Assembly (NCBI GenBank): GCA_902495525.1
Contig: CABUXL010000037.1
Coordinates: forward strand, 1 to 14,655
Direction of reading: 5' to 3'
Source of the DNA: an uncultured Collinsella sp.
GTDB lineage: Bacteria; Actinomycetota; Coriobacteriia; Coriobacteriales; Coriobacteriaceae
DNA length: 14,655 nt
Shown here: positions 1-5,570 of the stretch, in pieces
How the letters are laid out: each line of letters opens with the position of its first letter
Numbering within the stretch: the stretch's first letter is position 1
Made by a program: the position numbers and the translations under genes
The notes under the pieces: generated by a model
The model's input: only the letters and a program-made list of their open reading frames with translations
Told to the model about the DNA's origin: nothing
Database searches by the model: none

Positions 1-106
1 CAATACGCCCCGCCTCAACAATGGCATCCACCACAGCCTGCTCAACAGAACGATTCTCAAACTCGCGACAAGAATACCGAGACCGAGCCAGATCCAAATA
101 ACTCAC
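1..106 (-). CDS. Nitroreductase family protein, N-terminal fragment (runs off the left edge)
   Basis: Only the first 35 codons lie in the window. The start is GTG at 106-104, preceded by GGAGG at 118-114 with 8 nt spacing. The peptide begins MSYLDLARSRYSCREFENRS and continues VEQAVVDAIVEAGRI. The pattern 'DLARSRYSCREF...V' is the usual N-terminal FMN-phosphate-binding stretch of the nitroreductase superfamily, in which Arg residues of R-x-S-x-R contact the flavin phosphate. Such enzymes are cytoplasmic FMN oxidoreductases using NAD(P)H; the substrate cannot be told from this piece. The codons are richer in T and G (GTT, TCT, CGG, TTG) than those of the other genes here. An upstream TTG at 112-110 is in frame but only 2 nt from the SD, so GTG is preferred. 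Family call is good; subfamily is unknown. Confidence 0.75.
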   Translation of the reverse strand, partial: MSYLDLARSRYSCREFENRSVEQAVVDAIVEAGRI

Positions 107-136
107 AACCAAGCCCTCCAAATTCAACGAATCAAT

Positions 137-270
137 CCAAAGTAAAACAAAGGGTACCCAAAGCCCCATCCACCCAAACGTTTAAGGCGGTCCCAAAGTT
201 CCCAATCGGGTCCAAAGGCCCCGCCAACAAAAGCCCCATCGCTTTCAAAGTATCAGCCAAAGTTCCCAAT
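137..270 (-). repeat. Degenerate tandem duplication (two units of about 64-70 bp) upstream of the nitroreductase
   Basis: On the minus strand two short words alternate. ATTGGGAACTTTGG occurs at 270-257 and again at 206-193, identical over 14 bp. GATGGGGCTTT occurs at 240-230 and 170-160, identical over 11 bp. The order A-B-A-B with periods of 64 and 70 bp indicates an old tandem duplication that has diverged between the words. It occupies the leader/promoter region of the nitroreductase gene. I see no convincing sigma-70 promoter in it. Function is unknown. Confidence 0.6.
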
Positions 271-273
271 GGT

Positions 274-381
274 GGTACGTAAGGCGAAGGGCCGGCACCT
301 GTTTACTTTCGAACGACTCTGCCATGCAGCCGGAGTGAGAAAGCAAACAGGTGCCGGCCCTTCGCCGCCGGGACACGTACC
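274..381. repeat. Long nested palindrome immediately 3' of the DUF47 gene
   Basis: The main arms are 283-310 and 339-366, 28 bp each, complementary except for one A/C mismatch (305 against 344). An outer pair GGTACGT (274-280) and ACGTACC (375-381) extends it across a small asymmetric interior loop. The 28-nt central loop contains a mini-hairpin, CTGC-CAT-GCAG. The element ends 5 bp from the stop codon of the DUF47 gene, so it would form the 3' end of the pit-DUF47 transcript. There is no T-tract after it, so it is not a classical intrinsic terminator. It could be a U-less terminator, a 3' RNA stabiliser or a mobile palindromic repeat. Its arm resembles that of the palindrome at 13992-14117. 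Confidence 0.85.
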
Positions 382-386
382 CCCAA

Positions 387-1010
387 TTAACTGTTCTTCA
401 TGACAATCGAATCCACAACATCGGCCACATTCTCGCAGCAGTCAGCGCAGTACTCCAGGAAGGCGTACACGTCGCGCCAGGCGATGACCTCGAGCGGGTC
501 CTTGCCGTTAACGTGCAGGTTGCGCATGGCGTTGATATAGAGCTCGTCGGCCTCGGACTCGATGGTGTTGATCTGGATGACCAGCTCGCGCAGCGTTTTG
601 GACTTGCGGTAGTTGGGAAGCTCGACCATCAGGTCCTTCATGGCGCGGCAGGCATCGGTTACCTTGTGAGCGATGACGATGGCATCGGGGTGGATGCTCT
701 GGATGTTGGTGAAGTAGACGCGCTGCACGACGCCCTCGATACGGTCGAGCACGGTGTCGAGCGAGCAGCTCATCAGGTCCAGATCCTCGCGCTCAAGCGG
801 GGTGATAAAGGCGGTGAGCAAGGCGTCTTCGAGTTCGTGGTGCTTCTTGTCTGCCGCATGCTCAATCGCATGCATCTTATCGAGCATGTCGTGGATCTGC
901 GCGGGGTCAAAGTTCTCAAAAATCTTGGTGAGCAGCTCTGCGGCCTGGACGGCGAGGTCGGCGCAAGCGACGTAGTTGTCAAAGTAGAACGAATCGGGTT
1001 TCTTTGCCAT
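387..1010 (-). CDS. DUF47 (PhoU-like) protein, partner of the PiT phosphate transporter
   Basis: A 207-residue cytoplasmic all-helical protein of the DUF47/TIGR00153 family, full length for the family. Conserved acidic and His clusters typical of the PhoU-like fold are visible: IEHAAD (49-54), TPLEREDL (70-77), IESEADELY (150-158) and the C-terminal EYCADCCENVADVV (186-199). In PhoU-type proteins these acidic clusters bind metal. DUF47 proteins are usually encoded next to PiT-type phosphate permeases and are thought to modulate them. That is the context here: the gene lies 67 bp downstream of pit on the same strand with no terminator between, so a two-gene operon is likely. The start is ATG at 1010 with AAAGGA upstream. 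The gene is followed by the 274-381 palindrome. Confidence 0.92.
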   Translation of the reverse strand: MAKKPDSFYFDNYVACADLAVQAAELLTKIFENFDPAQIHDMLDKMHAIEHAADKKHHELEDALLTAFITPLEREDLDLMSCSLDTVLDRIEGVVQRVYFTNIQSIHPDAIVIAHKVTDACRAMKDLMVELPNYRKSKTLRELVIQINTIESEADELYINAMRNLHVNGKDPLEVIAWRDVYAFLEYCADCCENVADVVDSIVMKNS

Positions 1011-1077
1011 GGGTGGGTCCTTTCGAGGCGAAGACGGGTGGGCGAAGTGTTGCGGTCCGGATGGACGCTCGGTTTGA

Positions 1078-2127
1078 TTAGAGGAACATCATGAACAGCT
1101 TGGCCATGACAAAGCTGATGAGTCCGCAGGCAGGGAAGGTGAAGAACCAGGTGAACATCATGTCCTTGACGACGCCAAAGTTGATGGCCGAAAGGCGCTT
1201 GACGGCACCGACACCCATAATGGCGCAGGTTTTGATGTGCGTGGAGGACACGGGGATGCCGGTAAGGGTGGCAAGTAGCAGGTTCGCGGCGCCCGCGAGG
1301 TCGGCAGAGAAGCCCTGATACTTCTCGAGCTTAACCATGCTCTGGCCGACGGACTTGATGATGCGCTCGCCGCCCACGCTGGTGCCGATACCCATGGTGG
1401 CCGAGCACAGCAGCATAATCCAGATGGGGATGCCTGCATCGCCGACGCTCGTCTGGCCGCTGGCAAAGGCCACGCCTAAAAAGAGCACGCCGATGAACTT
1501 CTGTCCATCCTGCGCGCCGTGCATAAAGCTCATGGCCGCAGCGCTCGCGATCTGAGCGTATTTAAAGAAGACATTGGCACGTCGCCTGTTGGCGGCGGCG
1601 AAAAGAATCGAGACGAGCTTGCACAGGACCCAGCCCATAACAAAGCCCAGGCCGATGGAGAGTGCCAGGCCGTAGATGACCTTCATCCACTCGTGGACGT
1701 TGACGCTGCTCGCACCGCCGAGGGCGATGGCGGCACCGGTCAGGCCGGCGATAAGGCTGTGGCTTTGCGAGGTGGGGATGCCAAAACGCGACGCTGTGGC
1801 GCCGTAGACGACGATGGAGAACAGCGCCGCGCATAGGCAGGCGAGCGCCATGGTGCTGTTTCCGCCAAAGTCGACGATATGTGAGATGGTGTTGGCGACG
1901 CTCGCGTTAAAGTGCGTCATGATGAGCACGCCGAGGAAGTTGAATGCGGCGCTCATGAGAATGGCGGCGCGGGCGGGCATGCAACGCGTAGTGACGCAGG
2001 TCGCGATGGCGTTGGGCGCGTCGGTCCATCCATTGACGAAGATGGCGCCCAACGCGAGGATCACGGTGACGGCAAGGACTGGGTTCGACACAATTTGGCC
2101 GAGGAAGGTTGAGAACGTTACGTCCAT
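1078..2127 (-). CDS. pit: Inorganic phosphate transporter, PiT family
   Basis: A 349-residue multi-spanning membrane protein. The two inverted PiT half-repeats are visible. The first carries NGWTDAPNAIATCV (32-45) and GIPTSQSHSLIAGLTGA (116-132); the second carries HGAQDGQKFIGV (203-214) and GIPVSSTHIKT (290-300). The Asp/Asn and Ser/Thr-His residues in these motifs form the phosphate and cation site in the family. PiT carriers import phosphate, often as a metal-phosphate complex, driven by H+ or Na+. The length suits a compact bacterial PiT. The start is ATG at 2127 with a modest SD (GAGAAAG); an in-frame TAA at 2160-2158 rules out a longer N-terminus. A putative extended -10 lies 48 bp upstream. 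The DUF47 gene follows in the same unit. Phosphate as substrate is confident; the coupling ion is not determinable. Confidence 0.95.
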   Translation of the reverse strand: MDVTFSTFLGQIVSNPVLAVTVILALGAIFVNGWTDAPNAIATCVTTRCMPARAAILMSAAFNFLGVLIMTHFNASVANTISHIVDFGGNSTMALACLCAALFSIVVYGATASRFGIPTSQSHSLIAGLTGAAIALGGASSVNVHEWMKVIYGLALSIGLGFVMGWVLCKLVSILFAAANRRRANVFFKYAQIASAAAMSFMHGAQDGQKFIGVLFLGVAFASGQTSVGDAGIPIWIMLLCSATMGIGTSVGGERIIKSVGQSMVKLEKYQGFSADLAGAANLLLATLTGIPVSSTHIKTCAIMGVGAVKRLSAINFGVVKDMMFTWFFTFPACGLISFVMAKLFMMFL

Positions 2128-2174
2128 ATATGGGCTTTCTCGAAGTTTGCAGACACGTTACAAAAACATGATAA

Positions 2175-2183
2175 ATCGTATCA
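2175..2183 (-). promoter_or_regulatory. Putative extended -10 promoter of pit-DUF47
   Basis: The minus strand reads TGATACGAT, a TGn extended -10 with TACGAT (4/6 to TATAAT, keeping the TA...T positions). No good -35 is seen, as expected for an extended -10. The predicted start point is near 2168, giving a leader of about 40 nt. The identical 9-mer sits at nearly the same distance upstream of apeA. The adjacent AGGAGG (2184-2189) would then be untranscribed and not a real SD. Confidence 0.5.
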
Positions 2184-2340
2184 CCTCCTGCGGGTCTCTT
2201 TACCGAGTTCTGATGGGAGAAGTGAACTTTTTGGCACTAAAATTGAATATTAGCCCTGTTGACCGCGGGTGTTCTTTTTGCTAACACGCCATGCGGACAC
2301 GTGCGATTACTACGACACTCCAAAACCACAGTCTGTTCGC

Positions 2341-2370
2341 TTTACAACATGCAAACATGCGTTCGATAAT
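2341..2370 (+). promoter_or_regulatory. Sigma-70-type promoter giving a probable leaderless mRNA
   Basis: TTTACA (2341-2346, 5/6 to TTGACA) and GATAAT (2365-2370, 5/6 to TATAAT) are separated by 18 bp. The expected transcription start, 7-8 nt after the -10, falls on the A of the ATG at 2378. This is the best -35/-10 pair I found in the window. Confidence 0.65.
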
Positions 2371-2377
2371 AGGAGGC

Positions 2378-2716
2378 ATGGAATATCGACAGACAGACGG
2401 CAAAACTCGGCGCGTACACAAGCAGTATGTGGACGTCGTGGCTCGCATCCTCGCGGGCGGACAAGTCGTGCCGGTCACCGTCTGCTGGGTCGACGGACGT
2501 TGTTTTACAATCGATGAAATTATCTCGACCACCGGGTTTGGCCTGACGGTCCACGGCATCCGTACGGCGACCTATAAGGTGCGTTTTGGCGGGCACGCGA
2601 CCGAGTTGTATCTGGAGGACCAGACGCGCGAGCGGGCGGACGGCTCGCAGGCACACGTGATGCGTTGGTGGGTCTGGGCCTTTGATCGCACGCTCGAGGG
2701 CGAGCGCCGTAGGTAA
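2378..2716 (+). CDS. Small conserved protein of unknown function, probably leaderless
   Basis: 112 residues, no signal peptide or membrane segment, predicted to be mostly beta strand. Notable patterns are QVVPVTVCWVDGRCFTIDEI in the first half, then TYKVRFGGHATELYLED and a C-terminal RWWVWAFDR. From memory this resembles a family of small uncharacterised Firmicutes/Actinobacteria proteins with a 'W-x-DGR-x-F-x-I-D' core and a 'VR-x-GG...T-x-L-x-x-ED...W' end; I cannot verify that here. The start is taken as ATG 2378. AGGAGG is only 1 nt upstream, too close to act as an SD, but the promoter at 2341-2370 places the transcript start at this ATG. An in-frame upstream ATG at 2291 would extend it by 29 residues, but that lies upstream of the promoter and lacks family-like sequence. 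The gene is divergent from pit and 78 bp from the BI-1 gene. Confidence 0.75.
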   Translation: MEYRQTDGKTRRVHKQYVDVVARILAGGQVVPVTVCWVDGRCFTIDEIISTTGFGLTVHGIRTATYKVRFGGHATELYLEDQTRERADGSQAHVMRWWVWAFDRTLEGERRR

Positions 2717-2734
2717 GGACGTGCGGCATTCGGG

Positions 2735-2740
2735 TACAAT
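2735..2740 (+). promoter_or_regulatory. Possible -10 box of the BI-1 family gene
   Basis: TACAAT (5/6 to TATAAT) lies 54 bp upstream of the ATG at 2795 and downstream of the preceding stop codon. No convincing -35 precedes it, so transcription may also read through from 2341-2370. Confidence 0.35.
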
Positions 2741-2794
2741 GGCAGGAATCTTGTCACCTACGGCGCTGTCGTGCGCTTTTTGAAAGGACGAAGT

Positions 2795-3490
2795 ATGAAC
2801 GATATCCAGGGCTATCAGAACGGCCCCATCGAGACCGGCGCAAGTCGCGCCAAGGAGATGTCGCCGCGCGCGTACAATCTCGCCATGTCTGCCCTCATTT
2901 TCTTGGGCTTTTGCGCCATGGGCGCCGGTGCTTACTTTACGAGCACCATGGCGTTTGCCCGCATGATGATGAGCGGCGCCGCCCTGCCACTGGTCTTTGG
3001 CTCGTTTATCCTGACTATTGTCGGTATCGTCATGATGTCGGCTGCTGCGGGCAAGCAGTCCGTGGGCCTGTCGCTCGTGGGTTACGTGATCTTTGCGAGC
3101 ACCTTTGGCCTGACCGCGTCGTTTGGCCTTGCCAACTATGACCTGCCCACTATCAACACCGCCTTTATCGCCACCGCTGCTATCACCTTTGTCTTCGGTG
3201 CGCTGGGCGTGACCTTCCCCAAGTTCTTCCAGCGTGTGTACGGCATCGGCTTTGGCATCCTGCTTGCCACGATTCTGGTCGAGATCGTGCTGATGTTCAT
3301 GGGCGTCTCGCAGTCCATCACCGATCTGATCGTGATCGTGGTGTTCGCCGGGTTTATTGGCTACGACACCTATGTCGCCACGACGGTGCCGCCTACGCTG
3401 CCCAACGCCGTGCTTATGGCCTCTAACCTGTTCGTGGATATTATCAACGTGTTCCTGCGCATTTTGAACATCCTCGGCCGTCGCGATTAA
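2795..3490 (+). CDS. Bax inhibitor-1 (BI-1)/YccA family membrane protein
   Basis: 231 residues: a soluble N-tail of about 27 residues, then seven hydrophobic segments (roughly 28-50, 62-82, 91-113, 121-141, 149-169, 174-194, 203-225) and a short basic C-terminus. The diagnostic region is GYDTYVA (189-195) followed by ASNLFVDIINVFLRILNILG (209-228). Asp191 and Asp215 are 24 residues apart, the same spacing as the pH-sensing Asp171/Asp195 pair of B. subtilis YetJ. The family forms proton-sensitive Ca2+ leak channels or related membrane proteins; the role in this organism is unknown. ATG 2795 is preceded by GAAAGGA with good spacing. A GTG at 2771 in frame would add 8 residues but has no SD. A strong terminator follows at 3538-3565. 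Confidence 0.92.
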   Translation: MNDIQGYQNGPIETGASRAKEMSPRAYNLAMSALIFLGFCAMGAGAYFTSTMAFARMMMSGAALPLVFGSFILTIVGIVMMSAAAGKQSVGLSLVGYVIFASTFGLTASFGLANYDLPTINTAFIATAAITFVFGALGVTFPKFFQRVYGIGFGILLATILVEIVLMFMGVSQSITDLIVIVVFAGFIGYDTYVATTVPPTLPNAVLMASNLFVDIINVFLRILNILGRRD

Positions 3491-3537
3491 AGCGCGGCAT
3501 TGCGACGCTTCCTGCCGGACACGGTAAAACGATGCGA

Positions 3538-3565
3538 AAGGCGGTCCTTCGGGGCCGTCTTTTTT
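3538..3565 (+). terminator. Intrinsic terminator after the BI-1 family gene
   Basis: A 10-bp stem (AAGGCGGTCC with GGGCCGTCTT, two G-U pairs) is closed by a TTCG tetraloop and followed by six T. It lies 48 bp beyond the stop codon. Confidence 0.9.
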
Positions 3566-3631
3566 GTGCGCGGCGGGGTATCATGGATGGGAAAAAGCCG
3601 ATAGCGGCAGCGACAGGAAAGGTGGCCACGT

Positions 3632-4765
3632 ATGGCAGACGTCGACAACAGGAACCGTAACCGCAGGTCCAACCGAACGGGTCAGCCCAATCCCAAGCGC
3701 GAGGCGCGTGCCAAGGCCGCCGAGTGCCATGTGGCGGCTATGTCCGAGGCCTGCGCCAAGGACATCGAGCGTTCGCTTGCCGGCGTGTGCGAGTTCGATG
3801 GTATGCCTGCCGGTTTTGTCGCGGCGATGAAGGTCAAGGCCCAGGTGGCTGCTGCTGCCGAGGAGCAGGTTGCCGAGGAGTCTGAGGCCGCCGAGGCCGA
3901 GACCGCTGAGGTTGCGTCCGCCGAGACCGAGGTTACGGCCGAGCCTGCACCCGCAGAGGAGGCCACGGAGACCGAGTCCGCGCCTGCCGCCGAGGAGCCC
4001 GCTCCGGTCCTGCCCGAGGTCACCGTGCTCGACGCCTCTGCCACGCAGGCCATTCTGGATAACGGCCGAGGCTACGCGCAATTCTGCGACATGGCCGTGC
4101 TCGCCTTTGCCTCGTTCACCAACCCGGGCGGCGGCTACATCCAGGGCTATCTGGGTCAGGAGGCCACGCTCTGTGCCGATTCGTACCTGTACAACGTGCT
4201 CGATAAACAGCGCAAATGGTACGGCGAGAACCGTCGCCGCAACATCAACTGCGAGCTTTACCGCAACCGTGCGCTGGTGGTGCCCGCGGTGCGTTTCGAC
4301 CGCAACCATGTGCACGCCTATGCCGACGTAATCGTCGCCGCCGCGCCCAACGCCAAGCGCGCTCGCCAGGAGTATCGCGTGGGTGACGATGCCTTGCTGG
4401 ACGCCCTGCGCGATCGCATCCGCTTCGTGCTTGCCATCTGCGACGAGCTGGGTCGCGAGAAGCTCGTGCTGGGCGCTTGGGGCTGCGACAACAACGGCTT
4501 TGACGCCGAGGCCGTGGCCGAGCTCTTCCGCAAGGAGCTCGCATCGGGCGACTTTAAGGTCAAGCAGGTCTTTTTTGCCGTGCCCTCTACGCGCTGGGAC
4601 GAAGATTTTGCCAAGTTCGAGCACGTGCTGGCAAACTTCCCCGAGCGCAACGAGGAGTCCTATGCCCAGGTTGCCGCTCGCGCTGCGGCTGCCCGCGCCG
4701 CCGAGCAGGCCCAGGCTGCCGCCGAGGACGATGAAGACGATGACGATTGGCGCAAGTACCTGTAA
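3632..4765 (+). CDS. PARG-like protein (TIGR02452/DUF2263 family) with altered catalytic motif and acidic insertion
   Basis: 377 residues, cytoplasmic, longer than the usual 260-300 of this family. Residues 1-27 are basic and polar. Residues 28-68 resemble the family's N-terminal helix. Residues 72-127 are almost purely Ala/Glu/Pro/Thr, probably disordered. The macrodomain-like core follows at 128-335: NPGGG (164-168), GQEATLC (175-181), SYLYN (184-188) and VLGAWGCDNNGFD (279-291). The tail is Ala-rich, then acidic (EDDEDDDDW). Bacterial PARGs use GGG followed by QEE, where the second Glu hydrolyses ADP-ribose polymer. Here position 178 is Ala (codon GCC), so the usual chemistry may be lost and the protein may bind ADP-ribose or act differently. 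The start is supported by AAAGGTGG 6 nt upstream, and a possible -10 (TATCAT, 3579-3584) lies 47 bp upstream. It has its own terminator at 4794-4830. The family call is fairly sure; function is open. Confidence 0.8.
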   Translation: MADVDNRNRNRRSNRTGQPNPKREARAKAAECHVAAMSEACAKDIERSLAGVCEFDGMPAGFVAAMKVKAQVAAAAEEQVAEESEAAEAETAEVASAETEVTAEPAPAEEATETESAPAAEEPAPVLPEVTVLDASATQAILDNGRGYAQFCDMAVLAFASFTNPGGGYIQGYLGQEATLCADSYLYNVLDKQRKWYGENRRRNINCELYRNRALVVPAVRFDRNHVHAYADVIVAAAPNAKRARQEYRVGDDALLDALRDRIRFVLAICDELGREKLVLGAWGCDNNGFDAEAVAELFRKELASGDFKVKQVFFAVPSTRWDEDFAKFEHVLANFPERNEESYAQVAARAAAARAAEQAQAAAEDDEDDDDWRKYL

Positions 4766-4793
4766 TCGGTGTGTGCTGACAGATAGGTCGATC

Positions 4794-4830
4794 CGGCGGG
4801 AGAGACTGCTCCCGCCGACTTTTTCTTTTT
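4794..4830 (+). terminator. Intrinsic terminator between the PARG-like and SGNH genes
   Basis: A perfect 9-bp GC-rich stem (CGGCGGGAG with CTCCCGCCG) has a 6-nt loop and is followed by AC, five T, C and five T. The T-tract ends only 3 nt before the SD of the next gene (4834-4843), so the hairpin may also act as an attenuator for that gene. Confidence 0.9.
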
Positions 4831-4849
4831 ACTAGAGGAAGGGCTTACG

Positions 4850-5509
4850 ATGAAAAACGTTCTGTGCTTTGGCGACAGTAATACCTACGGCTATGATCCG
4901 GCAGGCATGCGCGACGGCACCGCGGTACGCTATGCGCACGATGTGCGCTGGTGCGGTGTGGCCCAGCGCGACCTGGGCGAGGGCTGGCACGTGATTGAGG
5001 AAGGTCTCAACGGCCGCACGACGGTACGCGACGACATGTGCCATCTGGACACTAATCTCAACGGCATCCGCGCGTTGCCGATGCTGCTCGAGGCTCATAA
5101 GCCGCTGGATGCGATCGTGATTATGCTGGGCACCAACGACTGCAAGACGGTCTTTAGCGTGGGGGCTGCCGATATCGCTGACGGTGCCATGGCGCTGATT
5201 CGCACCGTCCGTGCGTTTCCCTGGACCGAAGCCGCGCCCTGCCCGCGTATTCTGCTGATGGCGCCTATCAAGATTAAACCGCAGATCGCCGATGTGTACA
5301 TGACCGACTTTGACGAGCGCTCCGTCGAGGCCTCGGAGCATTTTGCCGAATACTATGCGTATGCTGCTAAACAGTTTGGCTGCGACTTTTTGAATGCCGC
5401 TGATTTTGCCGAGCCGGGCGATATCGATTATCTGCACATGATGCCCGAAAGCCACGAGAGCCTGGGCCACGCCGTGGCAGCCAAGCTCCAAGAGATGCTT
5501 GGTGAGTAG
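4850..5509 (+). CDS. SGNH/GDSL hydrolase (arylesterase/acyltransferase type)
   Basis: 219 residues with no signal peptide, so cytoplasmic. All SGNH blocks are visible: LCFGDSNTYGYD (5-16) with nucleophile Ser10, GLNGRTT (52-58) with the block II Gly, GTNDCK (94-99) with the oxyanion Asn96, and DYLHMM (193-198) with the catalytic Asp193-x-x-His196 pair. The overall layout, including VRW at 32-34, VIEEGL at 48-53 and IMLGTND at 91-97, closely follows the Mycobacterium smegmatis arylesterase/acyltransferase (MsAcT) type, which hydrolyses short-chain esters. The natural substrate is unknown. ATG 4850 has the SD AGAGGAAGGG with 6 nt spacing. There is hardly room for a separate promoter between the terminator and the SD. 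It converges on thiD across a shared hairpin. Confidence 0.93.
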   Translation: MKNVLCFGDSNTYGYDPAGMRDGTAVRYAHDVRWCGVAQRDLGEGWHVIEEGLNGRTTVRDDMCHLDTNLNGIRALPMLLEAHKPLDAIVIMLGTNDCKTVFSVGAADIADGAMALIRTVRAFPWTEAAPCPRILLMAPIKIKPQIADVYMTDFDERSVEASEHFAEYYAYAAKQFGCDFLNAADFAEPGDIDYLHMMPESHESLGHAVAAKLQEMLGE

Positions 5510-5518
5510 CGCGACCCC

Positions 5519-5557
5519 AAGCCACCGCAAAGGGGACGGGCGCCTTTGCGGTGGCTT
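5519..5557. terminator. Bidirectional terminator between the SGNH gene and thiD
   Basis: A perfect 15-bp inverted repeat (AAGCCACCGCAAAGG at 5519-5533 with CCTTTGCGGTGGCTT at 5543-5557) has a 9-nt loop. It sits in the 61-bp gap between two convergent stop codons. T-tracts are short on both sides, but position and stem strength favour a shared terminator. Confidence 0.85.
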
Positions 5558-5570
5558 TGGACTGCGAATC

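Noticed and set aside
132..239. 35-codon minus-strand ORF (ATG 239) across the tandem duplication
   Set aside because: No usable SD, lies wholly within repeated low-information sequence, and its parallel copy is interrupted by a stop.
274..381. MITE or insertion-sequence end
   Set aside because: No flanking target-site duplication could be recognised and no transposase is present; kept only as a palindromic repeat.
351..1094. 247-codon plus-strand ORF over the DUF47 gene
   Set aside because: Antisense shadow of a clear DUF47 gene; its protein has no recognisable motif.
2217..2227. PHO-box-like word GTTCACTTCTC upstream of pit (minus strand)
   Set aside because: Only one unit is present; actinobacterial PHO boxes need repeated units, so PhoP control is not supported.
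2291..2377. 29-residue upstream extension of the small conserved protein
   Set aside because: Lies upstream of the best promoter in the window, has no SD and does not look like part of the domain.
3581..4624. 347-codon minus-strand ORF over the PARG-like gene
   Set aside because: Antisense shadow rich in Gly/Leu/Arg, typical of GC-rich coding DNA; the plus strand has the family motifs and SD.
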